64,000 bases of DNA. Source: Cytobacillus sp. FSL H8-0458 (GTDB lineage Bacteria > Bacillota > Bacilli > Bacillales > Cytobacillaceae). The notes under the pieces are model-generated. The model had not been told where the DNA came from and searched no databases. It saw only the letters and a list, made by a program, of their open reading frames with translations. Location: contig NZ_JBBOBR010000001.1 in assembly GCF_038002165.1 (NCBI RefSeq), positions 310,001-374,000 on the forward strand, given 5' to 3'. Made by a program: the position numbers and the translations under genes. This document shows, one piece after another, positions 15,642 to 25,203 of the stretch; the stretch's first letter is position 1, and each line of letters starts with the position of its first letter.

Positions 15642-15925
15642 CAGGAAAGCAGAAACGTTTTTTACGATCAAAAGCGCATCATTTAAACCCGATTTTCCAA
15701 GTGGGAAAGGGCGGGGTAAATGAAAATATGATTAAGCAAGTAGGAGAAGCGCTGGAAGCCCGTGAGTTATTAAAGGTTTCAGTCCTTCAAAACTGTGAAG
15801 AAGACAGGGATACGGTGGCACAGCAGCTGTCAGAAGGCGCGAAGGCTGATATTGTACAAATCATCGGAAATATTATTGTTTTATTCAAAGAATCGAAGGA
15901 AAACAAACAAATCAACTTGCCGTAA
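15635..15925 (+). CDS. yhbY: RNA-binding protein YhbY (YqeI)
   Basis: A 96-aa protein made of a single CRS1-YhbY (CRM) RNA-binding domain, with the conserved VGKGGVNE loop and LKVSVLQNC segment. The family associates with pre-50S ribosomal particles. It overlaps aroE by 7 bases and lies in a ribosome-assembly operon. Confidence 0.94.
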   Translation: MLTGKQKRFLRSKAHHLNPIFQVGKGGVNENMIKQVGEALEARELLKVSVLQNCEEDRDTVAQQLSEGAKADIVQIIGNIIVLFKESKENKQINLP

Positions 15926-15963
15926 GCTTCCAGGGACTAAACTGAATGTATGGAGGAGTGTAA

Positions 15964-16533
15964 ATGGAAAAGGTAGGCATACTTGGAGGGACCTTTAATC
16001 CGCCTCATTTAGGCCATCTCATTATTGCGAATGAGGTAATGTCTTCTCATGGTTTGGATGAAGTCTGGTTTATGCCGAACCATGAGCCTCCCCATAAAAA
16101 AAGGTCAGATAATGTCAGCAGCAGTGATCGAATAGAAATGCTGAAACTGGCATTGCAGAATCATCGCGGCTTTAAATTGGAGCTGATTGAACTGGAGCGG
16201 GAAGGTCCTTCATTTACCTACGATACGATCAGGATTTTGAAGGAACACTATCCTCAAAAGCAATTTTATTTTATTATTGGAGCTGACATGGTTGAATATT
16301 TGCCCAAGTGGCATAACATTGACAAACTTCTTGAATTGATTACCTTTATAGGAGTAAGGCGGCCATCTTACAATTTGCAGACTCCGTATCCGATTCTTTA
16401 TGCTGACGTTCCTGAAATGGGGATCTCCTCAAGTATGATCAGAAGCCGTGTAAAGGAAGGCGGTACTATACGATATCTGGTACCGGATTCTATAAGGAGT
16501 TATATAAAGGAGAATCATTTATATGAATCGTGA
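15964..16533 (+). CDS. nadD: Nicotinate-nucleotide adenylyltransferase
   Basis: A 189-aa cytoplasmic enzyme of NAD synthesis, converting nicotinate mononucleotide and ATP to deamido-NAD. The nucleotidyltransferase motif [12 protein letters not shown] (H-x-G-H) is at residues 9-20, and ISSSMIRSR is the C-terminal ATP-binding motif. RBS GGAGGAG precedes ATG 15964. It overlaps yqeK by 11 bases. Confidence 0.96.
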   Translation: MEKVGILGGTFNPPHLGHLIIANEVMSSHGLDEVWFMPNHEPPHKKRSDNVSSSDRIEMLKLALQNHRGFKLELIELEREGPSFTYDTIRILKEHYPQKQFYFIIGADMVEYLPKWHNIDKLLELITFIGVRRPSYNLQTPYPILYADVPEMGISSSMIRSRVKEGGTIRYLVPDSIRSYIKENHLYES

Positions 16534-17089
16534 AACAGCTCTTGCTATAGTAAAGGAGAAGCTGACTGAACATCGCTACCTTCATACAGTCGGAGTGATG
16601 GAAACAGCCATTAAACTTGCAGAGAAATATGGCGCTGATAGTAAGAAAGCTGAATTGGCAGCCATTTTTCATGATTATGCCAAGTTCCGCCCTAAGGAAG
16701 AAATGAGGGGAGTTATCATTAAGGAAGGTATGCCAGCCGAGCTTTTGGATTACAATAGTGAACTTTGGCATGCTCCTGTTGGTGCTTTTTTGGCTGAGAA
16801 AGAAGCGGGAATCCATGATAAAGAGGTTTTGGATGCAATAAGATATCATACTTCAGGGAGGCCGGGAATGGCACTTCTTGAAAAGATCATTTATCTTGCA
16901 GATTATATTGAACCTGGAAGGCATTTTCCGGGAGTTGACGAAGTGCGTGATTTAGCACAGACGAACTTGAACAAGGCATTAATAAAATCTGTCCAAAATA
17001 CCATCATGTTTTTAATGAAAAAAGGGCAGCCTGTTTTTCCGGCTTCCTTCGAAACTTATAACGACCTTGTAATGAATAAGGAGGATTGA
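16523..17089 (+). CDS. yqeK: YqeK, symmetrical bis(5'-nucleosyl)-tetraphosphatase
   Basis: A 188-aa HD-domain hydrolase; the family cleaves Ap4A symmetrically into two ADP. Metal ligands are visible in HTVGVMETA, the HD pair FHDYAKF, and the later WHAPVG and RYHTSG segments. ATG 16523 lies in the end of nadD, 11 to 13 bases after AAAGGAG. Confidence 0.92.
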   Translation: MNRETALAIVKEKLTEHRYLHTVGVMETAIKLAEKYGADSKKAELAAIFHDYAKFRPKEEMRGVIIKEGMPAELLDYNSELWHAPVGAFLAEKEAGIHDKEVLDAIRYHTSGRPGMALLEKIIYLADYIEPGRHFPGVDEVRDLAQTNLNKALIKSVQNTIMFLMKKGQPVFPASFETYNDLVMNKED

Positions 17090-17093
17090 TTAA

Positions 17094-17450
17094 ATGAAAG
17101 AAAATACAATGCTGATGACGGCAGTAAAAGCAGCGGATGATAAACGTGCAGAAGATATAACGGTTCTTAATATGAAGGGGATTTCCCTGATTTCGGACTA
17201 CTTTGTTATTTGCCACGGAAACTCTGATAAACAAGTGCAGGCCATTGCTCGGGAAATGAAAGAAAAATCTGAAGAACACGGATTTACGGTTAAGCGAATG
17301 GAAGGCTTTGATGAAGCAAGGTGGATTCTGGTGGATATGGGTGATATTGTTGCACATATTTTCCATAAGGATGAAAGAAGCTACTATAATCTTGAGAGAC
17401 TTTGGGGAGATGCCCCGGTCGAGAACGTTCAGGGCATTCTTAACCAATGA
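17094..17450 (+). CDS. rsfS: Ribosome silencing factor RsfS
   Basis: A 118-aa protein that binds ribosomal protein uL14 and blocks 30S-50S joining when nutrients are short. Family features are the central DYFVICHG and WILVDMGDIVAHIFH segments. It starts 5 bases after yqeK and shares the ATGA stop-start overlap with yqeM. Confidence 0.95.
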   Translation: MKENTMLMTAVKAADDKRAEDITVLNMKGISLISDYFVICHGNSDKQVQAIAREMKEKSEEHGFTVKRMEGFDEARWILVDMGDIVAHIFHKDERSYYNLERLWGDAPVENVQGILNQ

Positions 17451-18196
17451 GCTATGGAAAGTTCGCTTATCTGTATGACAGGCTGATGGAAGATGTTCCT
17501 TATGACAGCTGGATTAAATTGGTCAATGAAAAGCATGAGGAATTCAATGTTCCAGGCAAACAATTGCTGGATCTTGCGTGCGGCACAGGACAGCTTTCAA
17601 TAAGGTTAAGTGAGCAGGGCTATGATGTAACCGGTGTGGATTTATCAGAGGATATGCTGGCTGTAGCCCAATCAAAGGCGGAACAGAAAGGTCTGCAAAT
17701 TCCCTTTTTCCTGCAGAACATGGCAGAGCTTGAAGGGTTTAGTGAATTTGATATTATTGGCATCTTTTGTGATTCTCTGAATTACCTGGAGACAGAATCA
17801 GATGTGAAGAAGACCTTCCAGCGGGTCCATAGCCATTTAAGAAACGATGGTCTGTTTATTTTTGATGTTCACTCCATTTATAAAATTATGCAGATATTTA
17901 TGAACCAGACATTTGCTGAAAATGACGAGGAAATTTCATATATCTGGCACAGCTTTCAGGGCGAATACCCCAATTCTGTAGAGCATGATCTTTCATTCTT
18001 TGTTCTTGACGAAAAAACAGGAAAGTATGACCGCTATGACGAACTTCATTTGCAGCGTACTTATCCTATTGATCAATATAAAAGCTGGCTTGAGGAATGC
18101 GGTTTTAACCTTGTTGATGTTTCAGCAGATTTTGAAGCAGGACCACCAGGCAGCAAGGCTGAACGAATCATTTTTATTGCAAAGAAAAGACACTAG
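17447..18196 (+). CDS. yqeM: SAM-dependent methyltransferase YqeM
   Basis: A 249-aa class I methyltransferase. SAM-binding motif I is LLDLACGTGQLS (about residues 41-52), followed by the acidic residue of GVDLSEDM. The substrate is unknown. Last gene of the yqeG operon, joined to rsfS by a 4-base overlap; a strong terminator follows. Confidence 0.9.
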   Translation: MSYGKFAYLYDRLMEDVPYDSWIKLVNEKHEEFNVPGKQLLDLACGTGQLSIRLSEQGYDVTGVDLSEDMLAVAQSKAEQKGLQIPFFLQNMAELEGFSEFDIIGIFCDSLNYLETESDVKKTFQRVHSHLRNDGLFIFDVHSIYKIMQIFMNQTFAENDEEISYIWHSFQGEYPNSVEHDLSFFVLDEKTGKYDRYDELHLQRTYPIDQYKSWLEECGFNLVDVSADFEAGPPGSKAERIIFIAKKRH

Positions 18197-18199
18197 TAA

Positions 18200-18231
18200 A
18201 AAACAGCCGGGTTCATTCCGGCTGTTTTTTT
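18200..18231. terminator. Terminator between yqeM and comER
   Basis: ACAGCCGG/CCGGCTGT stem with a seven-base loop and seven T residues; the A-run on the other side makes it bidirectional. Confidence 0.9.
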
Positions 18232-18268
18232 AAAATAATAAAGGATTTTTTCCGTTAGCATCGAATAG

Positions 18269-19093
18269 CTAATGGAGAGAATACTGTTTTTTTACTTCGA
18301 CAAGATCTTCGTCAAACTTGGAGTGTGTAGCCTGGAATAAGTGTTCAAATACACTGCCGAGCTCGCTTTCGAGAATTTTAATTCCCTCTCCTGTAATTCC
18401 TCCTTTGACACACACCTTTTCCTGCAATGTAGGCAAAGTATAAAAACCTTTTTTCAGTAATTCCCCAAGCCCGATCAGCATTTCTCCTGCAAGCTTTGTA
18501 GCTGTTTCATTATCAATCTCCGTTTCCGCAACTGCCGCATTGATGAAGCGCTGTGTCAAGTAGCTGAAAAAGGCAGGGCCGCAGCTGACAATATCTGAAG
18601 AAACCCTGGTAATGGCTTCCTCTATAAAGACAGGCGTGGAGATGCTTTCAAAAAGCTTGTTAAGTTCCCCTTTCCATTGTTCGCTGCACTGTTCACCGAA
18701 TGATAATAATGAAACTCCTGATAAGGCCCGGTTAGTTATGCTTGGAATCGCCCTCGCTGCTGAACAAGGCACAATTGATTCAAGCTGTTTTACACTAATA
18801 GGGCTGGTTATGGACACTACACATTTATCTTCTGACAGGAACGGCAAAATATTTTGAACGACATTATACACATCATGAGGCTTTACACAAATAAAGATCA
18901 GCGAAGAACGATGGGCGGCCTCTCTTGCATTATTTACAACGGTAATTTCCTGATGTGTTTCTTTTATTTCCATGGCTTTTGCCACTGTCCGATTGGTTAT
19001 CGTCATGGAGGCCGGGGAAACGGCTCCTCCATCCAGGAAGGCCTCGGTCAAAATTCTCCCCATATTACCTGTGCCAATGATTCCGATCTTCAA
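18269..19093 (-). CDS. comER: ComER, pyrroline-5-carboxylate reductase-like protein
   Basis: A 274-aa protein with an N-terminal Rossmann fold (IGIIGTGNMG) and a C-terminal domain of the P5C reductase family. As in B. subtilis it is divergent from comEA. The B. subtilis gene is not needed for competence; roles in sporulation and biofilm have been suggested. The start is TTG 19093 behind AAGGGAGGG. A direct proline-biosynthetic role is uncertain. Confidence 0.9.
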   Translation of the reverse strand: MKIGIIGTGNMGRILTEAFLDGGAVSPASMTITNRTVAKAMEIKETHQEITVVNNAREAAHRSSLIFICVKPHDVYNVVQNILPFLSEDKCVVSITSPISVKQLESIVPCSAARAIPSITNRALSGVSLLSFGEQCSEQWKGELNKLFESISTPVFIEEAITRVSSDIVSCGPAFFSYLTQRFINAAVAETEIDNETATKLAGEMLIGLGELLKKGFYTLPTLQEKVCVKGGITGEGIKILESELGSVFEHLFQATHSKFDEDLVEVKKQYSLH

Positions 19094-19182
19094 TGCTATA
19101 TCCCTCCCTTAAAAGCAGGCTCTCTCATATAACGATATGTATCAAAAAAACATTTATTCCAAAAAGAAAGGATGGATTCATA

Positions 19183-19815
19183 GTGCCCGAATGGATAAAA
19201 ACATATAAATTTTACTTTGCAGGAGGTGCGATTGCATTGGCTGCATTCCTCTATCACTATTTGACACCCGTTCAGGAGACTGAAGTATTTCCTGAGATTG
19301 AACAGTCAATTTCATTGAACGAAGAAAATGGTAAAGAAACAGCTGGTGATATGCAGGCTGAACAGGTGCCACAGGCAATGAAAGCAGATATTAAAGGTGC
19401 AGTAAAAAACCCGGGAGTGTACGAAGCAAAAGAGGGTGAAAGGGTAATAGACCTGCTGGAAAAAGCAGGCGGACTGACGGGAAAAGCGGATAGCACTAAA
19501 ATTAATTTTGCTCTCAAAATTACAGATGAAATGGTGATATATGTTCCGGAAGAGGGTGAAATTGTTGAAGAGACCCAAACGGGAGCCGGAAATGTCGAGG
19601 CTAAAGGACAGCAGGATAGCGGAAAGGTAAATTTAAACAGGGCAGATGAAACAGAATTGCAGACATTGCCTGGGATTGGCCCCTCTAAGGCTGCAGCGAT
19701 AATTGAACACCGGGATACAAATGGACCCTTTAAGGATATTGAGGATTTGAAATTAATATCAGGGATAGGGGATAAAACCTTTGAAAAACTCAAAGAGCAT
19801 ATTAGAATAAACTAA
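19183..19815 (+). CDS. comEA: Competence DNA receptor ComEA
   Basis: A 211-aa membrane-anchored double-stranded DNA-binding protein. A helix at about residues 10-27 is followed by an SLBB-like domain (about 68-122), a flexible linker and two helix-hairpin-helix motifs (about 147-210, with TLPGIGPSKA and ISGIGDKTF). GTG 19183 is chosen because AAGAAAGGATGG precedes it; upstream in-frame codons would extend into the comER promoter. First gene of the comE operon. Confidence 0.94.
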   Translation: MPEWIKTYKFYFAGGAIALAAFLYHYLTPVQETEVFPEIEQSISLNEENGKETAGDMQAEQVPQAMKADIKGAVKNPGVYEAKEGERVIDLLEKAGGLTGKADSTKINFALKITDEMVIYVPEEGEIVEETQTGAGNVEAKGQQDSGKVNLNRADETELQTLPGIGPSKAAAIIEHRDTNGPFKDIEDLKLISGIGDKTFEKLKEHIRIN

Positions 19816-19917
19816 TTTCATTCCATTGACCTGCACAAGCTTGAGGCTTACACTTATTGAGAGAAAAAGCTATATTTGAATTCAGGGCATTCATGCCTAT
19901 GTAAAGGGGAGAGACAG

Positions 19918-20481
19918 ATGGACCGGATTTCCTGGAACCAATATTTTATGGCACAAAGCCATTTGCTTGCTTTGAGGAGCACATGTACAAGACTTGCGGT
20001 CGGGGCAACCATTGTAAGGGATAAGAGAATCATTGCAGGCGGCTATAATGGATCTATTACCGGCGGTGAACATTGTGTTGATGAAGGCTGCTATGTTATT
20101 GATAACCATTGTGTCAGGACCATTCATGCGGAAATGAATGCGATTTTACAGTGTGCAAAATTTGGGGTGCCGACAAGTGAAGCAGAAATATATGTAACTC
20201 ATTTTCCGTGCCTTCAATGCTGCAAAGCGATTATACAGGCGGGAATTAAAACAGTTTACTACGCACAGGACTATAAAAATCACCCTTATGGAATTGAACT
20301 CTTTGAGAAGGCTGGAGTGAAAACTGTCCAGGTGGCAGCTGAAAAAGTATCCTTTGATGACAGCATGCAGGAAAAACGTGAGTTTATAGAAGATTTAATC
20401 CATGAGCTTGAAAAAAGCGGTAAAAATCAGGACGTAATGAAAAGCTATAAAGAAAAAAAGGACAAGCTTTTTCAAAAATAA
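19918..20481 (+). CDS. comEB: ComEB, dCMP deaminase family
   Basis: A 187-aa zinc deaminase. The zinc motif is H-A-E in TIHAEMNAIL and P-C-x-x-C in FPCLQC. It converts dCMP to dUMP in related enzymes; despite its place in the comE operon it is not required for DNA uptake in B. subtilis. ATG 19918 follows AAGGGGAGAG; earlier in-frame codons lack an RBS. Confidence 0.93.
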   Translation: MDRISWNQYFMAQSHLLALRSTCTRLAVGATIVRDKRIIAGGYNGSITGGEHCVDEGCYVIDNHCVRTIHAEMNAILQCAKFGVPTSEAEIYVTHFPCLQCCKAIIQAGIKTVYYAQDYKNHPYGIELFEKAGVKTVQVAAEKVSFDDSMQEKREFIEDLIHELEKSGKNQDVMKSYKEKKDKLFQK

Positions 20482-20491
20482 ACCACTCAAG

Positions 20492-20527
20492 GAGCGGCAC
20501 CTGCAATGATAAGGTGCTGCTCTATTT
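20492..20527 (+). other. Hairpin between comEB and comEC
   Basis: An 11-bp stem with one G-U pair (20492-20502 with 20512-20522) lies 30 bases before the comEC start. It lacks a proper T-run, so it may act as an mRNA stability or attenuation element. Confidence 0.5.
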
Positions 20528-20551
20528 CAAAAAACTAAAGGAGCAAATGAT

Positions 20552-22879
20552 ATGAAAGGCAGATGGATCTACGCAGCTGCTGCCTCACTCCTGGGGAATT
20601 TGACATCATTACTTCATCCGGCAATTGCTATTATTTTTTCTCTTCTTGCCCTTTTCCTCTTGAAAAGAAATATCTTGACCAAAAACAACATGACTATCCT
20701 GATTTTGATTTACATTGTCTTAATCATAAGGAGTGAATTAGCGGCAGATTATAACAGGACAAGTCTTACAGGAAATGAGGGTGAATTTGAAATTACCCTG
20801 TCTGAATCAGTAAAGATAGATGGAGATCTTCTCACAGTCCTAATTGAATTGACCGGAAAAAAAGAAAAGCTGGCTGCCAGTTATAAGATCAAATCCGAAG
20901 CAGAACAAAAAATCCTTTCAGACCATCTGAGGATAGGAATGACATGCCGGGTTAATGGCACCTTACAGAATCCTCCAACTTCTACTAATCCTAATTCCTT
21001 CAGCTACAAGGATTACTTAAACCACAACAGTATCTTTTGGATCCTCGAATTGGAACAGTTAAACCTCTCTGATTGCACCTGCAATAAAAGCCGCATCACA
21101 TTACCTATCTTAAAAATGAGGGAGATGGGCACTAATCATATTTTAGAGCATTTCCCTGAACAGACAGCTCCACTGGCAATTGCACTTGTTTTCGGCGATC
21201 GGAATTTTGTTGATGAGGATACTATTGCTTCTTATCAGAAAATCGGAATTATCCATTTGCTTGCAATATCCGGACTTCATGTAGGTATGCTTGCTGGAAT
21301 GTTCTTTCTTGCCGGAATACGGGCCGGTATCACCAGAGAAAATATGACCAGCATCCTAATAATGGTTTTGCCGGTATATGCAATACTGACCGGAGCTGCA
21401 CCGTCTGTACTGCGGGCTGTGTTTATGATGCTTCTGGTTTTACTGGCAAAGAAGCTGAAGGCCCCTATTCAATTAGCTGATGTTATTTCTATTGTGTTTG
21501 CAGGCTATCTTTTTATCTCCCCTTTTATTATATATAATGCCGGGTTTCAGCTGTCTTTTGCTGTTGCCTTATCGCTTATTCTCTCAGCTCCTGCCATCTT
21601 CAAAAAATTCACTCATCCCTTCGCTGCCCTCCTGGCTGTCTCCTTTATTTGCCAGATGGCAGCCATTCCGATCCTCCTTTGGCATTTTTATGAGGTATCG
21701 ATCATTTCCATAATTGCCAATCTGGTCTTTGTGCCTTTGTTTTCTTCCATTGTACTTCCAGTGGTATTAATTCTATTCTTTATTGATTTATTAACAGGGG
21801 GAAGGGCAGATTTCTTACTTCATGTATTTGAAAAAATGATTATTTTTCTTAATTGGATTGCTGAAATGCTTTCGGCCATTCCTAATTCGACCCTTATACT
21901 TGGCAGGCCATCCGTTTTAATGCTGATCATATATCTTCTGCTGATTCCCGCATTCTTTGCCGGCTGGGAAAGGTCAAAAAACAAAAAAGCCATTATTAAG
22001 AACGGAGTGCTTCCCATCCTTGCAATAGTATTTCATTACTTGTCAAATGTGTTTACACCAGCTGGTGAAATTACATTTATTGATGTTGGGCAGGGTGACA
22101 GCATACTGATAAAGCTCCCGTATGGGAGAGGGAATTACTTAATAGATGCAGGGGGCGCGCTCATGGTTGAGACTGAGGACTGGAAGATGCGAAGTGATCC
22201 ATATGAAACAGGAAAGGACACAGTAGTGCCTTTTCTGAAAAGCAAAGGGATCAGTAAAATAGATAAATTTTTTCTCACTCACGGGGATATGGACCACATT
22301 GGCGGCGCATCAGCTGTTCTGAGGGAAATGAAGGTAAAGTCTGTAGTGTTTCCACAGGGAGCTAAGTTCTCGGAGGCTGAAAAGGATTTAATTGTACAGG
22401 CTAAAAATAACAAAAGTGAAATTGTTTTTACTAAAGCCGGAGATAGCTGGCTTATAGGAGATTCCGTATTTCAAGTTTTGTCCCCGTTTGGCGGGGAGAT
22501 GGGGGACGGTGAGGAGAAAAATGATGGATCTATTGTCCTTTTTGCCAAAGTGGGAGGGTTAAACTGGCTGTTTACCGGAGATTTGGAGGAACATGGGGAA
22601 GGTCAGCTCATAAAGTCTTATCCCAAGTTGAAAGCTGATGTCTTAAAAATTGGGCATCATGGAAGCAAAACCTCTTCAACAGAATTATTTCTCGCTGGAG
22701 TAAAGCCGCGGATTGGCGTTATATCTGCAGGCAGAAACAACAGGTATGGGCATCCACATAATGATGTAATGAGCAGGCTGAATGATTATAATGTCAAAGT
22801 TTTGAGAACCGATAAGCAAGGGGCGGTTACCTATTTTTTTAAAGAGGATTCAGGAACCTTTTCAGTGCAGCTTCCATAG
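20552..22879 (+). CDS. comEC: DNA internalisation channel ComEC/Rec2
   Basis: A 775-aa polytopic membrane protein forming the channel for single-stranded DNA uptake. N-terminal helices and an OB-like DUF4131 region are followed by the competence domain (LAISGLHVGMLAG) with many helices, then a C-terminal metallo-beta-lactamase domain (from about residue 505). The latter has H577-x4-H582 (THGDMDHIGG) and KIGHHGSKTS, so nuclease-type metal ligands are intact. Full length for the family. Confidence 0.95.
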   Translation: MKGRWIYAAAASLLGNLTSLLHPAIAIIFSLLALFLLKRNILTKNNMTILILIYIVLIIRSELAADYNRTSLTGNEGEFEITLSESVKIDGDLLTVLIELTGKKEKLAASYKIKSEAEQKILSDHLRIGMTCRVNGTLQNPPTSTNPNSFSYKDYLNHNSIFWILELEQLNLSDCTCNKSRITLPILKMREMGTNHILEHFPEQTAPLAIALVFGDRNFVDEDTIASYQKIGIIHLLAISGLHVGMLAGMFFLAGIRAGITRENMTSILIMVLPVYAILTGAAPSVLRAVFMMLLVLLAKKLKAPIQLADVISIVFAGYLFISPFIIYNAGFQLSFAVALSLILSAPAIFKKFTHPFAALLAVSFICQMAAIPILLWHFYEVSIISIIANLVFVPLFSSIVLPVVLILFFIDLLTGGRADFLLHVFEKMIIFLNWIAEMLSAIPNSTLILGRPSVLMLIIYLLLIPAFFAGWERSKNKKAIIKNGVLPILAIVFHYLSNVFTPAGEITFIDVGQGDSILIKLPYGRGNYLIDAGGALMVETEDWKMRSDPYETGKDTVVPFLKSKGISKIDKFFLTHGDMDHIGGASAVLREMKVKSVVFPQGAKFSEAEKDLIVQAKNNKSEIVFTKAGDSWLIGDSVFQVLSPFGGEMGDGEEKNDGSIVLFAKVGGLNWLFTGDLEEHGEGQLIKSYPKLKADVLKIGHHGSKTSSTELFLAGVKPRIGVISAGRNNRYGHPHNDVMSRLNDYNVKVLRTDKQGAVTYFFKEDSGTFSVQLP

Positions 22880-22935
22880 TATATGTTAGAAAGCATCAGC
22901 TTCCAGACATGATAATGCTTAATCGAAATTCCGCC

Positions 22936-22963
22936 AAAAAAAAGAGGCTGCCTCAGCAGCCTC
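22936..22963 (-). terminator. Terminator of yqzM
   Basis: GAGGCTGC (22944-22951) pairs with GCAGCCTC (22956-22963), and eight A residues at 22936-22943 give a U-run on the minus strand. Confidence 0.9.
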
Positions 22964-23004
22964 AATGTGTCAGCGGTATTGTGACACATTGCTGTATGTA
23001 GCCA

Positions 23005-23139
23005 TTAAGCTCCTAAAAATTTAATGACTGTTGCAATAATAAATAACGTTGCGAAGAAACCGAATGATACGATGAATCCTACACCAGAGTCGATTGCATC
23101 ATTACGTTTGCTTTGGACGTTCTTTTCAAATTCGTTCAC
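23005..23139 (-). CDS. yqzM: YqzM family small membrane protein
   Basis: A 44-aa protein read from GTG 23139 behind AGGAGGGG. It begins (M)NEFEKNVQSKRNDAIDSGV and then forms one hydrophobic helix to the end (IKFLGA). The sequence, length and position between comEC and holA match B. subtilis YqzM. Function unknown. Confidence 0.88.
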   Translation of the reverse strand: MNEFEKNVQSKRNDAIDSGVGFIVSFGFFATLFIIATVIKFLGA

Positions 23140-23332
23140 AGTCTACCCCTCCTATTTCCTATATAGTATAAGTCATTCAAATGAAAAAATCTAGAGTTCG
23201 CCTGCCCTTTTCCTGCATTAGCAGGAGTTGTCACAAATATGACGAAACAACAAGGGGAAAATAATAAACAAAGGTGCACCGCAGCTTCCTGAGTTTCCCG
23301 GGCCTCAGGGATGCAGCGTTCTATATAGATTG

Positions 23333-23362
23333 GAAATTGGCGTTCATTTGGACGCCAATTTC
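23333..23362 (+). other. Perfect hairpin upstream of holA
   Basis: GAAATTGGCGT (23333-23343) pairs perfectly with ACGCCAATTTC (23352-23362) around an eight-base loop. No T-run follows. It lies in the 298-base yqzM-holA intergenic region, about 75 bases before holA, and may be an mRNA 5' structure. The rest of this region holds no gene that I can see. Confidence 0.6.
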
Positions 23363-23437
23363 TTATGTCTTGTCAAATTGCCATCGCTTCTTTAGGATAT
23401 ATAGTGAATATATTGTTTGGCGAACGGAGAGAAGAAA

Positions 23438-24469
23438 TTGGTTTTTGATATTTGGAACAGAATTAAAGCGAAAAGTTTTGCTCCTATTTACTTATTATAC
23501 GGAACAGAACCTTATCTTATAAACGAAACGAAGCAGCTTCTGATCAACAATGTGCTAAGCGAAGAGGAAGCTGATTTTAATTTATCCTCTTATGACCTTG
23601 AGGAAACCCCCATTGATACAGCGCTTGAAGATGCGGAGACATTTCCGTTTATGGGTGAAAAGAGACTGATCTTTTTACATAACCCGGTTTTTTTAACATC
23701 AGAGAAATCGAAAGCTAAACAGGAGCATAACCTGGCTAAGCTTGAAGCCTATATTAAAGAGCCTGCCCCATATTCAGTGGTGGTATTTTCCTCATCGGCA
23801 GAAAAACTCGATGATCGGAAAAAAATAACCAAACAATTGAAAAAAACGGCTGCAGTCCTTGAAGCCAAGAAATTAAATGAAGGTGAATTGAAAGCCTGGA
23901 TCAGGGAACGGGCAGCATTGAACGGTGTGCAGATTGATGAATCGGCTGTTGAGCTGATTTTGACATTGGCAGGCGCCAACCTGTTTATTCTGACCAACGA
24001 GATCGATAAATTAGCCCTATATGCGAATGACACAAAGCGGATAGATGAACAAATGGCAGAAAAAATGGTATCACGGTCTTTAGAGCAAAACATTTTTTCC
24101 CTAGTAGATAAGGTGGTTCACCGCAAAATAGAAGAAGCCCTGAGAATTTATTATGATTTATTAAAGCAAAATGAAGAGCCCATTAAGATTTTATCTGTTA
24201 TTACAGGGCAGTTCAGATTGATTTATCAGGTGAAGGAGCTTGCCAGGAGAGGCTACGGCCAGCAGCAGATTGCCGGCTATTTAAAGATTCATCCTTTTCG
24301 GGTAAAGCTCGCGGCCGGACAGGCTCAGCTGTTTGCAGACGAAGAACTGGCAGCGATCATAAGCTTGCTTGCTGATGCGGATTACCAAATGAAAACAGGA
24401 GGCATGAATAAAACCATGCTGATTGAAATGTTCCTGTTTCGTCTGCAAAGTCAGGCGCTCAGAAAATAG
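23438..24469 (+). CDS. holA: DNA polymerase III subunit delta
   Basis: A 343-aa clamp-loader subunit that opens the beta clamp. Recognised from ETFPFMGEKRLIFL and the conserved SLEQNIFSLVDKV and YDLLKQNEEPIKILS segments. I use TTG 23438 because it gives MVFDIW, matching the B. subtilis start, with GGAGAG 6 bases upstream; a TTG at 23417 is the alternative. Confidence 0.92.
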   Translation: MVFDIWNRIKAKSFAPIYLLYGTEPYLINETKQLLINNVLSEEEADFNLSSYDLEETPIDTALEDAETFPFMGEKRLIFLHNPVFLTSEKSKAKQEHNLAKLEAYIKEPAPYSVVVFSSSAEKLDDRKKITKQLKKTAAVLEAKKLNEGELKAWIRERAALNGVQIDESAVELILTLAGANLFILTNEIDKLALYANDTKRIDEQMAEKMVSRSLEQNIFSLVDKVVHRKIEEALRIYYDLLKQNEEPIKILSVITGQFRLIYQVKELARRGYGQQQIAGYLKIHPFRVKLAAGQAQLFADEELAAIISLLADADYQMKTGGMNKTMLIEMFLFRLQSQALRK

Positions 24470-24570
24470 AAAAGCGGAAACGGCTTATGACCCCGAGTCC
24501 CTGGGAGCCGCAACTAGACAAGCTTGTGACCTCGAGGGGGTAGGCGCTGGAGCTGGACAGTTCTCGAAGT
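24470..24570 (+). repeat. Intergenic repeat, copy A
   Basis: Directly after holA. It contains CGGCTTATGACC, CTCGAG, GGCGCTGGAGCT and GGACAGTTCTCGAA units. The same units recur at 40224-40280, and a related inverted form is at 28091-28138. Typical of small palindromic intergenic repeats in Bacillaceae. Confidence 0.65.
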
Positions 24571-24595
24571 ACAAAGTTATAAATTCTGATTACAT

Positions 24596-24629
24596 AAAAA
24601 AAGCGGTCCACAATTTGGACCGCTTTTTT
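24596..24629 (+). terminator. holA terminator
   Basis: AAGCGGTCC (24601-24609) pairs with GGACCGCTT (24617-24625), flanked by A and T runs. It lies beyond the repeat. Confidence 0.92.
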
Positions 24630-24632
24630 ATG

Positions 24633-24662
24633 TAAAATAAAAGGCTATCCCTTAAGATAGCC
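24633..24662 (-). terminator. rpsT terminator
   Basis: On the minus strand GGCTATC pairs with GATAGCC (24656-24662 with 24643-24649), followed by a U-rich tract. Confidence 0.8.
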
Positions 24663-24676
24663 GATATCTTTAAACA

Positions 24677-24943
24677 TTAAGCATTTAAAGAGTTCATTTT
24701 TTTCATTAAACGAGACTTTTTACGGGCAGCAGCATTTTTGTGGATAAGACCTTTTGCAGCAGCTTTGTCCAGTTTACGAGCAGCATCAGCGAAAGATTCA
24801 GTTGCAGCAGCAGAATCGTTGTTTACGATTGCAGCATCAACCTTCTTAACAGCTGTACGCATTGCTGATTTAACAGTCGCGTTTTGAGCGTTGCGAGCTT
24901 CGTTAGTTTTAACACGCTTGATAGCAGATTTAATGTTTGGCAT
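24677..24943 (-). CDS. rpsT: 30S ribosomal protein S20
   Basis: An 88-aa basic helical protein that binds 16S rRNA. It begins [19 protein letters not shown] and contains the typical [19 protein letters not shown] segment. ATG 24943 follows AGGAGGTG. It has a near-consensus promoter at 25021-25049 and its own terminator, and is divergent from gpr as in B. subtilis. Confidence 0.97.
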   Translation of the reverse strand: MPNIKSAIKRVKTNEARNAQNATVKSAMRTAVKKVDAAIVNNDSAAATESFADAARKLDKAAAKGLIHKNAAARKKSRLMKKMNSLNA

Positions 24944-25020
24944 TCCATTCACCTCCTGAAAAAGCATCGAGATTCTATAACTCGACATTCACGTTCATTA
25001 ACAAATTCAGAACAAGTGAT

Positions 25021-25049
25021 ATTTTATCAAACACGGGGTGATAATGCAA
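25021..25049 (-). promoter_or_regulatory. Sigma-A promoter of rpsT
   Basis: On the minus strand TTGCAT (25049-25044), a 17-base spacer and TAAAAT (25026-25021) precede rpsT by about 80 bases. Confidence 0.7.
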
Positions 25050-25203
25050 TACTCTGTACTCAAAATTACTGAAGGATAAATCGGGAAGTTCATTTTTATT
25101 CTGCATGTTTTTTCATTTTAAAGGCAAAGATAGTATATATCTGAATTTTAGTAATTTGTCTGTTATTTTCCAACCTAATAAGCTGAGATTGTGAGGGATA
25201 CAT

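Noticed and set aside
19816..19917. N-terminally extended ComEB from 19876
   Set aside because: The extra 14 residues have no RBS, whereas ATG 19918 follows a strong one and matches the family length.
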